Assembly (NCBI RefSeq): GCF_007830495.1
Contig: NZ_VLKW01000004.1
Location: 310,001-374,000, forward strand
DNA length: 64,000 nucleotides
Source: Pseudoduganella flava
GTDB lineage: Bacteria > Pseudomonadota > Gammaproteobacteria > Burkholderiales > Burkholderiaceae_D
Direction of reading: 5' to 3'
Shown here: positions 27,947-37,011 of the stretch, one piece after another
Layout of the letters: each line of letters starts with the position of its first letter
How positions within the stretch are numbered: position 1 is the stretch's first letter
Position numbers and translations under genes: made by a program
Notes under the pieces: model-generated
Seen by the model: only the letters and a program-made list of their open reading frames with translations
Told to the model about the DNA's origin: nothing
The model's database searches: none

Positions 27947-29149
27947 ATGTATCCCGACCGCGTCGTCTCCGGCATGCGCCCGACGGGCAGCATGCACTTG
28001 GGCCACTACCACGGGGCCCTGAAGAACTGGATCACGATGCAGGCCGAGCAGCCTTGCCTGTTCTTTGTCGCGGACTGGCACGCGCTGACGACGCATTACG
28101 ACGATCCATCGATCATCGAGAAAGCCACGTGGGACATGCTGGTGGACTGGCTGGCGGCCGGCATCGATCCCACCCAGGCCACGCTGTTCATCCAGTCGCG
28201 CGTGCCGGAACACGCGGAGCTGCACTTGCTGCTGTCGATGGCCACGCCGCTGGGCTGGCTGGAACGCGTGCCGACCTACAAGGACCAGATCGAGAACCTG
28301 GCCAACCGCGACCTGGCGACGTACGGCTTCCTCGGCTACCCGCTGCTGCAGGCGGCCGACGTGCTGATCTACCGCGCCAGCGAGGTGCCGGTGGGCGAGG
28401 ACCAGGTGCCGCACATCGAAATGATGCGCGAGATCGCGCGGCGCTTCAATCACCTGTACGGCAAGGAGCCGGGCTTCGAGCAGAAGGCGCAGGAAGCCGT
28501 GAAAAAGCTGGGCAGCAAGCGCGCCAAGCTGTACAACGAGCTGCGTACCGCCTACCAGCAGGACGGCGACGACGATGCGCTGGACCAGGCCCGCGCCATG
28601 CTGGAAGAGGCGGGCAGCCTGTCGATGATCGACCGCGAGCGGCTGTTCGGCTACCTCGAGGGCAGCCGCAAGCTGATCCTGGTGGAGCCGGAGGCGAAGC
28701 TGACGGCCGCGTCGCGCCTGCCGGGCCTGGACGGACGCAAGATGTCCAAGAGTTACGGCAACGCGATCGCGCTGCGCGAGCCGAAGGAGTCCGTAACGAC
28801 GAAAATCCGCAAGATGCCGACCGATCCCGCGCGCGTGCGCCGCACGGATGCGGGCGAGCCGGCTCGTTGCCCCGTGTGGCAGTTCCACCAGGTGTATTCC
28901 GATGCGCCCACGCAGGAGTGGGTGCAGAAGGGCTGCCGCTCGGCGGGCATCGGCTGCATCGAGTGCAAGCAGCCCGTGATCGACGCGATCGTCGCCGAGC
29001 AGGAGCCGATGCACGAGCGCGCCCAGCCTTACCTGGACGATCCTTCGCTGGTGCGGGCGATCGTTGCGGACGGCAACGAGACGGCCCGCAAGCTCGCCCA
29101 GGAAACGATGCGCGATGTGCGCGAGGCGATGGGGCTGAGCTATACCTGA
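27947..29149 (+). CDS. trpS: Tryptophanyl-tRNA synthetase
   Basis: Class I aminoacyl-tRNA synthetase charging tRNA-Trp. Signature HIGH-type GSMHLGHYHGALKNW near the N-terminus and KMSKS-type GRKMSKSYGN are both intact; the dimer-interface and Trp-pocket segments (LFIQSRVPEHAEL; VGEDQVPHIEMMREIARRFN) are present. At 400 aa it belongs to the longer betaproteobacterial form with an insertion around residues 195-240, not the 334-aa E. coli type. Translation is probably coupled to the preceding protease gene (one base apart). Confidence 0.96.
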   Translation: MYPDRVVSGMRPTGSMHLGHYHGALKNWITMQAEQPCLFFVADWHALTTHYDDPSIIEKATWDMLVDWLAAGIDPTQATLFIQSRVPEHAELHLLLSMATPLGWLERVPTYKDQIENLANRDLATYGFLGYPLLQAADVLIYRASEVPVGEDQVPHIEMMREIARRFNHLYGKEPGFEQKAQEAVKKLGSKRAKLYNELRTAYQQDGDDDALDQARAMLEEAGSLSMIDRERLFGYLEGSRKLILVEPEAKLTAASRLPGLDGRKMSKSYGNAIALREPKESVTTKIRKMPTDPARVRRTDAGEPARCPVWQFHQVYSDAPTQEWVQKGCRSAGIGCIECKQPVIDAIVAEQEPMHERAQPYLDDPSLVRAIVADGNETARKLAQETMRDVREAMGLSYT

Positions 29150-29179
29150 ATATGTGAGTAATACCGTAAAGAGAAGCAG

Positions 29180-29761
29180 ATGAGCGATATGGTTTCCCCG
29201 TGGGTGCAGCGTTTTGCACCATTGATCCCGAACGGTGAGGTGCTGGACCTTGCTTGCGGCAGTGGCCGCCATTCCCGCCACATGACGTCGCTCGGCCATG
29301 CCGTCGTTGCCGTCGACCGCGACCCCGAAGCGCTGGCCGCCGCGGCCGGCCCCGGCATCGTCACCAGCGACATCGACCTGGAGGCGGATGGCGCCGCCTG
29401 GCCGTTCGGCCCGCAGCGCTTTGCCGGCATCGTCGTGACGAATTACCTGCACCGGCCGCTGCTGGCGGCGCTGGTGGGCAGCCTGGCGCCCAACGGCGTG
29501 CTGATCTATGAGACCTTCGCCGACGGCAATGCGGCGTTCGGCAAGCCCAGCAATCCGGATTTCCTGCTGAAGGCGGGCGAACTGCTGGAACTGGCACGGG
29601 CGCAGGGCTTGCGTGTCATCGCATTCGAGGAGGGAATCGTTAATAAGGCTGAGCAAGCGGGCGAGCAATCGGGCAGTCGGCAGGCCATGGTGCAGCGGAT
29701 CTGCGCCGTGCAACCGGAGTTCCCGAGGGAGGCCGCGCTGCTGGGAGGAGTCGAGAACTGA
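29180..29761 (+). CDS. Class I SAM-dependent methyltransferase
   Basis: 193-aa Rossmann-fold methyltransferase. Motif I is [15 protein letters not shown], the acidic residue of motif II is [11 protein letters not shown], and motif IV reads [15 protein letters not shown] (no D-P-P-Y type, so not a DNA or RNA N6-methylase). It resembles the TehB/UbiE-like group; substrate unknown. AGAAGCAG precedes the ATG. Gene order trpS-methyltransferase-dapA-bamC looks like one housekeeping block. Confidence 0.85.
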   Translation: MSDMVSPWVQRFAPLIPNGEVLDLACGSGRHSRHMTSLGHAVVAVDRDPEALAAAAGPGIVTSDIDLEADGAAWPFGPQRFAGIVVTNYLHRPLLAALVGSLAPNGVLIYETFADGNAAFGKPSNPDFLLKAGELLELARAQGLRVIAFEEGIVNKAEQAGEQSGSRQAMVQRICAVQPEFPREAALLGGVEN

Positions 29762-29840
29762 TTCCAGTGCGAAATACCCCACTGGCTCGGCCTATCGTCT
29801 ACAATCGACGTTTTCAATCTATTTGCAATTGGTTCAATTT

Positions 29841-30719
29841 ATGATTAAGGGCAGCATTGTTGCAATCGTGACCCCGATGCATGCGGACGGCAGTCTGGAC
29901 TACGACAGCCTGAACCGCTTGATCGACTGGCACATTGCCGAGGGCACGAACGGCATCGTGATCGTCGGTACGACGGGCGAATCGGCCACCGTCACGGTGG
30001 AAGAGCATTGCGCACTGATCAAGGCTTGCGTGGACCGCGTGGCTGGCCGTATCCCCGTGATCGCGGGCAGCGGCGGCAACTCGACGGCCGAAGCGATCGT
30101 GCTGACCCGCTACGCGAAGGAAGCCGGTGCCGACGCCACGTTGCAAGTAGTCCCTTACTACAACCGCCCGACCCAGGAAGGCATGTACCAGCACTTCAAG
30201 GCGATCGCCGAAGCGGTCGACCTGCCGGTGATCCTGTACAACGTGCCCGGCCGGACGGTGGCGGACATGTCGAACGAGACGGTGCTGCGCCTCGCGAAGA
30301 TCAAGAACATCATCGGCATCAAGGATGCGACCGGCAATATCGGCCGCGGCCTGGACCTGCTGCGCCTGGCACCGAGCGATTTCGCCGTGTTCTCGGGCGA
30401 CGACCCGACCGCGATGGCGCTGATGCTGGCCGGCGGCAAGGGCAATATCTCGGTGACGGCGAACGTCGCGCCGCGCGCGATGGCCGACATGTGCACGGCG
30501 GCGATGGGCGGCGACATCGCCCGCGCCATCGACATCAATAACCGCATTTTCCCGCTGCATCAGAAACTGTTCGTCGAACCGAACCCGGTCCCCGTCAAGT
30601 GGGCGCTGGCGGAGATGGGCAAGATGCCGGCCGGGATCCGCCTGCCGCTGGTGCCGCTTGCCGCGGAATTCCACGACGCAGTACGGGCCGCGCTGGCCGA
30701 CGCCGGCGTGCTGGCGTAA
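29841..30719 (+). CDS. dapA: 4-hydroxy-tetrahydrodipicolinate synthase
   Basis: First committed enzyme of the lysine/diaminopimelate pathway, condensing pyruvate with aspartate semialdehyde. Motifs: [45 protein letters not shown] (catalytic Tyr), [12 protein letters not shown] and the Schiff-base Lys in [13 protein letters not shown]. 292 aa, normal. A TACAAT at 29800-29805 is a plausible -10. A GC hairpin without T-tract (30730-30752) follows the stop, before bamC. Confidence 0.97.
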   Translation: MIKGSIVAIVTPMHADGSLDYDSLNRLIDWHIAEGTNGIVIVGTTGESATVTVEEHCALIKACVDRVAGRIPVIAGSGGNSTAEAIVLTRYAKEAGADATLQVVPYYNRPTQEGMYQHFKAIAEAVDLPVILYNVPGRTVADMSNETVLRLAKIKNIIGIKDATGNIGRGLDLLRLAPSDFAVFSGDDPTAMALMLAGGKGNISVTANVAPRAMADMCTAAMGGDIARAIDINNRIFPLHQKLFVEPNPVPVKWALAEMGKMPAGIRLPLVPLAAEFHDAVRAALADAGVLA

Positions 30720-30796
30720 GGCCACAAGCCGCGGCGGCCTCGTGCCGCCGCGACGATCACCCAGCTGGTATTCTCAGCTTTTACCTCTGTAACCAC

Positions 30797-31972
30797 ATGA
30801 TCAAGAAAGCTTCCCTCCTTCCCCTCAACGGCATCGCGCTCGGTGTTTTGCTGCTCAGCCTCTCGGGCTGCGGCATGGTCGAATCGGTGGTCGGCAAAAC
30901 CACGGTGGACTACAAATCGGCCAAGAAGGCAAGCACGCTGGACGTGCCGCCTGACCTGACCCAGCTGCAGAAAGACAACCGCTACGCGCTGCCCGACTCG
31001 GGCGGCAGCGGCATCGCGACCGCGTCCGGTTATGCGGCGCAGCGTGCCGGCATGGCCGGTGCCGGTGGCGCCGCCGCGCCAGCCGGTGCCGCGGTAGGCA
31101 ACGATGTCGCCACGACGGGCAACGACAAGGTACGCGTCGAGCGCGCGGGCAACCAGCGCTGGCTCGTCGTCAAGCAGTCGCCGGACGTGCTGTGGCCGCA
31201 GCTGAAGTCGTTCTGGGAAGAGTCGGGCTTCACGCTGGCGCTGGACAACGCGACCGCGGGCGTGATGGAAACGGAGTGGAACGAGAACCGCGCGAAGATT
31301 CCGGAAGACTTCATCCGCCGCACGATCGGCAAGGTATTCGATTCCGCCTATTCGACGGGCGAGCGTGACAAGTTCCGCACGCGCCTCGAGCGCAATGCGG
31401 ACGGCACCACGGAGATCTTCATCAGCCACCGCGGCGCCGAGGAAATCGCCCAGGGCCCGGAGAAGGAAATCGTCCAGTGGACGCCGCGTCCTTCGGACCC
31501 GAACCTGGAAGCCGTCTTCCTGGCCAAGCTGCTGACCAAACTGGGCGGCACCGAGGAAACGGCGGCCCGCACGGCCGTCGACAACGCGATCGTGCAGCCG
31601 CTGCATGCGTTCCTGAAGGGCGAGGGCACCAACCGCTACGTCGAGACGGACGAAGGCTTCGACCGCTCGTGGCGCCGCGTCGGCCTGGCGCTGGACCGCG
31701 CCGGCTTCACCGTCGAAGACCGCGACCGCGTGCAGGGCATCTACTTCGTGCGCTACGTGGCCGACCAGGTCGAGAAGAAGGGCTTCTTGAGCCGCCTGTT
31801 CAGCTGGGGCTCGTCCGACGCCGACAAGGAAGCACAGCGCTACCGCATCGTCGTCAAGGCCGCCCCGACCGGCAACACGAGCCAGGTCACCGTCCAGAAC
31901 AACAAGGGCGAAGCCGACACGTCCCCGACCGGCACGAAGATCCTGACCTTGCTGCAGGACGAGCTGAAGTAA
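30797..31972 (+). CDS. bamC: Outer membrane assembly lipoprotein BamC
   Basis: Lipoprotein of the BAM complex that inserts beta-barrel proteins in the outer membrane (NlpB/DapX family; dapA-bamC is the classic neighbourhood). Lipobox LSLSGCGM with Cys25; the unstructured N-terminal part has the BamD-binding-like DVPPDLTQLQKDNRYALPD; an Ala/Gly linker; then two helix-grip domains (WLVVKQSPDVLWPQLKSFWE and YVETDEGFDRSWRRVGLALD). 391 aa is longer than in E. coli because of the linker. A strong terminator follows. Confidence 0.95.
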   Translation: MIKKASLLPLNGIALGVLLLSLSGCGMVESVVGKTTVDYKSAKKASTLDVPPDLTQLQKDNRYALPDSGGSGIATASGYAAQRAGMAGAGGAAAPAGAAVGNDVATTGNDKVRVERAGNQRWLVVKQSPDVLWPQLKSFWEESGFTLALDNATAGVMETEWNENRAKIPEDFIRRTIGKVFDSAYSTGERDKFRTRLERNADGTTEIFISHRGAEEIAQGPEKEIVQWTPRPSDPNLEAVFLAKLLTKLGGTEETAARTAVDNAIVQPLHAFLKGEGTNRYVETDEGFDRSWRRVGLALDRAGFTVEDRDRVQGIYFVRYVADQVEKKGFLSRLFSWGSSDADKEAQRYRIVVKAAPTGNTSQVTVQNNKGEADTSPTGTKILTLLQDELK

Positions 31973-31990
31973 GCGCTCCCCGCCTCACGA

Positions 31991-32017
31991 AAAACCGGCC
32001 GCTGGCCGGTTTTTTTT
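31991..32017 (+). terminator. Rho-independent terminator of dapA-bamC
   Basis: Stem ACCGGCC / GGCCGGT with a GCT loop followed by eight T residues, 18 bases after the bamC stop. A-rich on the other side, so it could act weakly in the opposite direction too. Confidence 0.88.
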
Positions 32018-32116
32018 CGCCAACAATTTCCCAAATTCGGGGACTGTCCATGATGCCGTTAAGTTAGCAAGCTGCGTGCGCTGAAGACGCTTGCTTGCAC
32101 CCCAACGGCAAAGGCT

Positions 32117-32143
32117 GGGGTCAGACCCGTCGGGTCTGACCCC
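32117..32143. repeat. GGGGTCAGACCCG inverted repeat (copy 2)
   Basis: Perfect 13-bp arms around a T, identical to the element at 9162-9188 except for the central base. It lies between the bamC terminator and the convergent LysR gene, after a degenerate GGGGACTGTCC element at 32039-32049, so two repeat families meet in this 150-base gap. Confidence 0.85.
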
Positions 32144-32167
32144 GGGGTTTCGGGTCTCGGGTTTGCC

Positions 32168-33070
32168 TTAACGGTGCAGCCAGGTTTGATAGAACGCGAC
32201 GAATGCGTGGGCCTTGCGGGAGACGTGCCGGCCCGGCGGGAACACGGCGTATGTGCCGCCGGCAGGCAGCGACCAGTCGGGCAGCAGCCGGACCAGCGTG
32301 CCGGCGCGCAGGTCCGGTTCGGCGCTGTACTGGTCGAGCACCGTGATGCCGACGCCTTCGCGCACCAGCGCGCGCAGCGCGCCGGCCGAGTCGGTGCGGA
32401 TGCGCGAACGCAGGTGCACGGTGCGGGTTGCGCCGCTGGTTGAGGTCAGCGTCCACTTCAGCGGTGTCGGCAGCCGCGTCAGCGCGAGCCAGTCCAGCGC
32501 TGGGAGGTCTTCCGGTGCGTGTGGCGGCGCGACCCGTTCCAGGTAAGCCGGCGCGGCGACCAGGTATTGGTCGAAACTCCCCAGCTTCACGGCGCGCAGC
32601 GACGAGTCGCGCAGCCAGCCCATGCGGATGGCGACGTCGATCCCTTCCGCGACAAGATCGGCGATCGCGTCGCCCGCCCGCAAGTCGAGCGCCAGCGCCG
32701 GATGCAGTGCGGCGAAGCGGGCCAGCGCGGGCGCGAGCGATTGCGCGGCGAAGTCCGCCGGCGCCGTGATGCGCAGGCTGCCCGTCAGCACGGCAGTGGA
32801 CGCATGCACGTTGTCGACGGCCGCGCGCAGCTGCAGCAGCAGCGGGGCGCAGGCGTCGTGCAGCGCCTGGCCCGCTTCGGTGGGCACCACGCGCCGCGTC
32901 GTGCGCGTGAACAGCGTGGCACCCAGCCGCGTCTCCAGCCGCGCCACCTCCACGCTCACCTTGGCCGGCGCAACGCCCAGCCGCGCCGCCGCCTTCGCGA
33001 AGCCGCCCGCCTCGACGACGGCGGCAAACACGACAAGGTCGTTCAAATCGATCTGCCCGGGAAGTGCCAT
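32168..33070 (-). CDS. LysR-family transcriptional regulator
   Basis: 300-aa LysR regulator: N-terminal winged helix-turn-helix (DLNDLVVFAAVVEAGGFAKA, then AARLGVAPAKVSVEVARLE) and a C-terminal co-inducer domain (SLRITAPADFAAQSLAPALA; REGVGITVLDQY). It is of the CrgA-like subgroup. Divergent from the NmrA-like gene, 106 bases apart, so it probably controls that gene and itself. Start taken at ATG 33070; a GTG one codon earlier is possible. Confidence 0.92.
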   Translation of the reverse strand: MALPGQIDLNDLVVFAAVVEAGGFAKAAARLGVAPAKVSVEVARLETRLGATLFTRTTRRVVPTEAGQALHDACAPLLLQLRAAVDNVHASTAVLTGSLRITAPADFAAQSLAPALARFAALHPALALDLRAGDAIADLVAEGIDVAIRMGWLRDSSLRAVKLGSFDQYLVAAPAYLERVAPPHAPEDLPALDWLALTRLPTPLKWTLTSTSGATRTVHLRSRIRTDSAGALRALVREGVGITVLDQYSAEPDLRAGTLVRLLPDWSLPAGGTYAVFPPGRHVSRKAHAFVAFYQTWLHR

Positions 33071-33176
33071 CACATTATTAAGAATTGACGATGAATGAAT
33101 TATCGATTGATCCGTTTATTCAATCAACCGGCTGGCGCATCATGCTGGGATACTCAACCCGAAAGAAAGGAAGAAC

Positions 33177-33815
33177 ATGAACATCGCATTGATCGGCGCC
33201 ACCGGCTACGTGGGCGCGAAGCTGCTGGAAGAAGCGGCCGCACGCGGCCACCAGGTGAAGGCACTGGTGTCGCGGCCGGAGAAGGTACCGGCGCTCGCCG
33301 GTGTGCAGGCGGTCCAAGCGAACGCGTTGGACGCCCAGGCGCTTGCCGCCCAGCTGGCCGGCGCGGACGTCGTCATCAGCGCGTTCAGCGGCCATGCGCA
33401 GCAGGACGTGTACGCCTACTACCTGCAGGGCTTCGACGCGATCGTCGCCGCGGCGAAAGCGGCGCGCGTGCCGCGCCTGCTGGTGGTCGGCGGCGCCGGC
33501 AGCCTGGAGGTGGCGCCCGGCGTGCAGCTGGTCGATACGCCGCAGTTCCCGGAACAGTGGAAGGCCACGGCCGAAGGCGCGCGCGAAGCGCTGCGCCGGC
33601 TGCGTGCCGAGCCCGAACTGAACTGGACAATGCTGAGCCCCGCGGCCCACCTGGAGCCGGGCAGCCGCACCGGCAAGTTCCGCCTGGGGACCGATCAGCT
33701 GCTGGCCGATGCCGAAGGCAACAGCCGCATCTCGGTCGAGGATTACGCGGTGGCGATGCTGGACGAGGCCGAGCGCCCCGCACACCCGCGCAGCCGCTTC
33801 ACGGTGGCGTATTGA
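33177..33815 (+). CDS. NAD(P)-binding NmrA/SDR-like protein
   Basis: 212-aa Rossmann-fold protein: MNIALIGATGYVGAKLLEEA gives the G-x-x-G-x-x-G nucleotide loop, followed by ALVSRPEKV and GADVVISAFSGHA. It lacks the Tyr-x-x-x-Lys pair of classical SDR enzymes, as is normal in the atypical YwnB/NmrA-like group, which includes redox sensors and flavin or quinone reductases. GAAAGGAAG precedes the ATG. Divergent from a LysR gene, the typical layout of a small stress-inducible oxidoreductase. Confidence 0.87.
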   Translation: MNIALIGATGYVGAKLLEEAAARGHQVKALVSRPEKVPALAGVQAVQANALDAQALAAQLAGADVVISAFSGHAQQDVYAYYLQGFDAIVAAAKAARVPRLLVVGGAGSLEVAPGVQLVDTPQFPEQWKATAEGAREALRRLRAEPELNWTMLSPAAHLEPGSRTGKFRLGTDQLLADAEGNSRISVEDYAVAMLDEAERPAHPRSRFTVAY

Positions 33816-33840
33816 AGCCGCGGCCGCAAAACACGGCCAC

Positions 33841-33874
33841 AAAAACAAAAACCGCCCGGAAGGGCGGTTTTTTT
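33841..33874. terminator. Bidirectional Rho-independent terminator
   Basis: Stem AACCGCCC (33850-33857) / GGGCGGTT (33862-33869) with a GGAA loop, T-run on the right and A-run on the left. It serves both the NmrA-like gene (plus) and the Ala-rich lipoprotein gene (minus), which converge here. Confidence 0.85.
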
Positions 33875-33905
33875 GTCTGCGCCGTCCGAAGACGGCCAGC
33901 CGATA

Positions 33906-34187
33906 TTACTTGGCCGGAGCAGCGGCAGCAGCCGAAGCAGCTTCGGAAGCTGCGGAAGCAGCAGCGGAAGCGGCGGTAGCAGCGTCAGCAGCTGCGGAAG
34001 CAGCAGCGTCAGCAGCCGGAGCGGCAGCAGGAGCAGCAGCGTCAGCGGCCGGAGCGGCAGCCGGTGCAGCAGCGTCAGCTGCCGGTGCGGTTGCTTCAGC
34101 AGCCGGAGCAGCAGGTGCTTCTTCTTTCTTCGAGCAAGCAGCCAGGGCAACGGCCAGCAGGGAGGCGATCAGCAGGGACTTTTTCAT
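33906..34187 (-). CDS. Ala-rich low-complexity lipoprotein (93 aa)
   Basis: Lipoprotein with a clear lipobox (MKKSLLIASLLAVALAACSK, Cys18) followed by KKEE and then about 70 residues composed almost only of Ala, Pro, Asp, Ser and Thr. The repeats are 12-residue units of the AAPAADAAAPAA kind, then AADAA/ASAA steps. No fold beyond an extended or helical rod can be predicted; it may be a small outer-membrane spacer. The start has AAGGAAA. A TATAAT -10 lies 140 bases upstream, giving a long leader. The nucleotide repeats are themselves prone to slippage. Confidence 0.78.
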   Translation of the reverse strand: MKKSLLIASLLAVALAACSKKEEAPAAPAAEATAPAADAAAPAAAPAADAAAPAAAPAADAAASAAADAATAASAAASAASEAASAAAAAPAK

Positions 34188-34490
34188 TTGTTTTCCTTAA
34201 TTAATTCACAAATTAATGACAATGTTGCGATGAATAATTACCGGTAATTATCGCTCATGAGGGCGTTCCGGGGTCTTGCGGACCATACGGTGCCCTAGAC
34301 ACAACGGAAACTTCCTGCCCGAATATTATAGCGATTCTTGATGAGTCGCAATAGCAACACAAGATAGTTTCATAAGTATTTTGCACAATCGCAATATTTC
34401 CGCGCTGTACAGACTTACCTCATTGTGCCTGCTTACCGGCTTACCTGTCGCACCTTTTGTACGGCAGGCAAAATTGTACCGATTTCCAGC
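34188..34490. other. AT-rich intergenic region with promoter of the Ala-rich lipoprotein
   Basis: About 300 bases without a gene and clearly richer in A/T than the surroundings. On the minus strand TATAAT at 34325-34330 with TTGCGA at 34346-34351 (15-bp spacer) is the best promoter for the lipoprotein gene. Nothing else was recognised; a small RNA cannot be excluded. Confidence 0.45.
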
Positions 34491-34961
34491 TTACAATCCA
34501 GTCACATTTGCATGTAAACCAGGCTGGGTCTCGGTCCAGATACCCTGAAAACGTTCCAGCGGCGTTTGGGTTGACGAAGGATCATCAAAAATCGCTTCGC
34601 CGCGGAAGTGGTCGCTGTGGAAGCGCCGCACGACGTGCCGTTCGTCGGCCACGCAGAATGAATCCGTCAGCTGGTGCAACGTCCGGTTCGTCAGCCGGCA
34701 TTCGATCAGGTGGCTGTAGTCCCGCAGCAGGCGCAGGAAGCGGGGCGCGTCGCGTTCCAGTTTCGCATTGCTGTGCGCCGCCAGTTGCAGGCGACCGCCC
34801 TGGCGCAGGAACGTGCGCAGCAGCGCATCGCTGTGCACACCGCCCAGCTCCCACCAGCCATAGTCCGGATCGAACATCGCCAGGGTCAGCGTCGCGCGGG
34901 ACAGGCACTCATCCAGCTGGGCCTGGAACCCGGCGCGGGTATCGAACGTCTGCCTGTCCAT
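34491..34961 (-). CDS. Conserved hypothetical protein (156 aa) downstream of roxA
   Basis: Soluble protein without signal or membrane segment. Recognisable only as a betaproteobacterial family of unknown function; the pattern of ATLTLAMFDPDYGWWELGG, LRTFLRQGGRLQLAAHS and VADERHVVRRFHSDHFRGEA resembles one half of a phospholipase D-like fold, but the H-x-K motif is absent, so no enzymatic role is claimed. It starts 15 bases after the roxA stop and is surely in the same operon. Confidence 0.75.
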   Translation of the reverse strand: MDRQTFDTRAGFQAQLDECLSRATLTLAMFDPDYGWWELGGVHSDALLRTFLRQGGRLQLAAHSNAKLERDAPRFLRLLRDYSHLIECRLTNRTLHQLTDSFCVADERHVVRRFHSDHFRGEAIFDDPSSTQTPLERFQGIWTETQPGLHANVTGL

Positions 34962-34976
34962 CCTGCCCCCTTTATC

Positions 34977-36110
34977 TTATGTGCGCAGCTCGAGCCAGCC
35001 GTCCGTGTACCACGCGTACAGCGCTTCCATCACGTCTTCGGAAGCGGAAGCCACTTCAGCGCCTTCGAGCACGCGGTGGTTGGCCAGTGCTTCCAGCGCC
35101 GCCTTGTCCGCCCGGCCGATCGCGAACGATTCGCCGTTGATGAACAGGTGCTTGCCGCGGTACAGCATCTGCGTCTTGCGCGACAGCTTGACGCCTTTTT
35201 TTCCTGCCGTCTGCGCGAAGCGGCCGGCCGGCAGCGGCTTTTCCGGGCCCGTGAAGAACACGTTGTGCTTCGGCTCGGACAGGTATTCGCCCAGGAAGAT
35301 CGCGAAGTCGTCTTCCGTGAACTGCATCTTGTTCAGCTCATCGGCGATGCGGCCCACCATGCTTTTCGGGATCTCGGCCGGCTTGTTCGTCAGTTCCAGT
35401 TCCGGGTCCGCATAGCGGCCGGGCAGGTCGATCGAGTCGGCCATGAACTGCAGGAACGCCTCGCCCAATTCCTGGTAGGACGGTGCACGGAAGCCGATCG
35501 AATACGTCTGGCAGTCGCCGATCGCGATGCCGTCGTGCGCGTAGTGCGGCGGAAGGTACAGCATGTCGCCCGGCTCCAGCACGAACTCCTCGTCCGGCTT
35601 GAAGTTCGCCAGGATTTTCAGCGGGAGGCCCTCGATCAGCGACAGGTCCTTCTGCGGGCCGATGCGCCAGCGGCGCTGCCCCTCGGCCTGCAGCAGGAAC
35701 ACGTCGTACGAATCGAAGTGCGGTCCGACGCCGCCGCCGTCGGTGGCGAAGCTGACCATCAGGTCGTCCAGGCGCGCGTCCGGCACGAAGCGGAACTGGC
35801 GCAGCAGCTCGTCGCCGGCGTCGTCATGCAGGTTGATGCCCTGCACCAGCATCGTCCACTCGCGCTGGCTGCGCGGCGGCAGCTCGTGCAGCGGGCCGTG
35901 CTGCATGTCCCATTGCCCGTCCGTCGCGACCACGAGGCGCGACTCGACGTAGTCCTTCGTCGCCAGCTCGGCCAGCTGCGCGAACGGCAGCAGCGGCTTG
36001 AAGTTCGGGATGGCCTGCCGGATCAGCAGGGGTTTCTTGTGCCAGTAGTCGCGCAAAAATTGCGCCGGCGTGATGTCGCCGAGGAGGCGGAGCGGGGCGG
36101 GTTTTTTCAT
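34977..36110 (-). CDS. roxA: Ribosomal protein uL16 arginine hydroxylase (YcfD/RoxA type)
   Basis: 2-oxoglutarate/Fe(II) JmjC-type oxygenase that in E. coli hydroxylates an arginine of ribosomal protein L16. 377 aa, close to the E. coli 373. Iron ligands: His131 and Asp133 in GPHFDSYDVFLLQ, and His192 in YLPPHYAHDG; the C-terminal winged-helix and dimer part is complete. Start at the ATG before KKPAPLRLLGD. A minus-strand TATAAT (36118-36123) ends only seven bases before this ATG, so the mRNA may be leaderless; an in-frame codon at 36137 is the alternative start. Confidence 0.92.
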   Translation of the reverse strand: MKKPAPLRLLGDITPAQFLRDYWHKKPLLIRQAIPNFKPLLPFAQLAELATKDYVESRLVVATDGQWDMQHGPLHELPPRSQREWTMLVQGINLHDDAGDELLRQFRFVPDARLDDLMVSFATDGGGVGPHFDSYDVFLLQAEGQRRWRIGPQKDLSLIEGLPLKILANFKPDEEFVLEPGDMLYLPPHYAHDGIAIGDCQTYSIGFRAPSYQELGEAFLQFMADSIDLPGRYADPELELTNKPAEIPKSMVGRIADELNKMQFTEDDFAIFLGEYLSEPKHNVFFTGPEKPLPAGRFAQTAGKKGVKLSRKTQMLYRGKHLFINGESFAIGRADKAALEALANHRVLEGAEVASASEDVMEALYAWYTDGWLELRT

Positions 36111-36137
36111 GCCCCGGATTATAGTGGATAAGGTCAT

Positions 36138-36161
36138 GGCGGCGCCGCGAAAGGCGCCGCC
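36138..36161 (-). terminator. GC hairpin downstream of the PEP-CTERM gene
   Basis: Nine-base stem GGCGGCGCC / GGCGCCGCC with a six-base GCGAAA loop, about 20 bases after the PEP-CTERM stop. No T-tract follows in the minus direction, so termination efficiency is doubtful. Confidence 0.4.
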
Positions 36162-36180
36162 GTGGGAGCCGGAGCCGGTA

Positions 36181-36837
36181 TCAGGCGCTGCGGGACTTCG
36201 CGCGCCGTGCGGCGATGCCGAGCAGCCCCAGGCCCGCGGCCAGCATGCCGTACGTGGCGGGCTCCGGCACGGCCGACACCTGCACTGACATGTCGCTGCC
36301 CGTCAGGTAGACATTGAAGCCGTTCGCATGGATCGACATCCGCAGCCGGTTGGCCGGGTCGGACGTGTAGGCTTGCCACTCGGCCGCCGCCGGCAGCGTG
36401 GTGGGCCCGTGCGTGCCCGCCGGCGCAACGAAGCCGAAATCGACGACGAAGTACGGATCGGTCGTGTTGTCCATGAAGCCGCCGCCGGACACCGTGAGCC
36501 CGTCCGCCGACGCGTTGCGGTATGTGGCCAGCGACGAGCCGAAGTTGATCGTCGTGCCGCTCAGGGAGAACGTCAGCGTGTGCGACAGCAGTGCGGCGCC
36601 GCCGACCTGCGGCGTGGCGGCGTCGTCATAGGTGAAGCGGCCGGTGATCGGGTCGCCGATGTACGTCTCGAAGCCGGGAGCGAACGTGTGGTCCACGTCC
36701 TGGTACGTGTAAGGGTCCAGGTATTCCTCGGCGATGCCGGTGACCCACAGCGAATAGTCGACCGTCACGATGTCCGCCCGGGCACTGCCGGCGGCAAGAA
36801 GGGCTGCTGCTGCAAACGAAAGCACGGTTTTCTTCAT
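36181..36837 (-). CDS. PEP-CTERM sorting-domain protein
   Basis: 218-aa exported protein: signal peptide MKKTVLSFAAAALLAAGSARA, a beta-rich central part with no recognised domain, and a complete PEP-CTERM tail (VPEPATYGMLAAGLGLLGIA followed by ARRAKSRSA). Such proteins are processed by exosortase and linked to exopolysaccharide in biofilm-forming Gram-negatives, so the genome should encode EpsH-type exosortase elsewhere. The mature protein lacks cysteines. Expression appears independent of neighbours. Confidence 0.92.
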   Translation of the reverse strand: MKKTVLSFAAAALLAAGSARADIVTVDYSLWVTGIAEEYLDPYTYQDVDHTFAPGFETYIGDPITGRFTYDDAATPQVGGAALLSHTLTFSLSGTTINFGSSLATYRNASADGLTVSGGGFMDNTTDPYFVVDFGFVAPAGTHGPTTLPAAAEWQAYTSDPANRLRMSIHANGFNVYLTGSDMSVQVSAVPEPATYGMLAAGLGLLGIAARRAKSRSA

Positions 36838-36977
36838 GGTGTCCCCCAGCGAGTGGATAGCGTTATGAAATGTTTATTTGCTAATAAATTGTCACGTATC
36901 CCGACCGGTTTGTCCATCCGATTCCGGCCCCGTTTCGTGGTGAGCGCACCACGGCGGTGGGCCTCGCATGGTGGGGG

Positions 36978-36983
36978 TATAAT
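36978..36983 (+). promoter_or_regulatory. -10 element of slyD
   Basis: Perfect TATAAT, preceded by GGGGG; transcription would start near 36990, leaving about 22 bases before the slyD ATG with AAGGAAG inside. No good -35 is visible. Confidence 0.5.
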
Positions 36984-37011
36984 CGCGCCACTGAACCTGA
37001 AAGGAAGTCAA

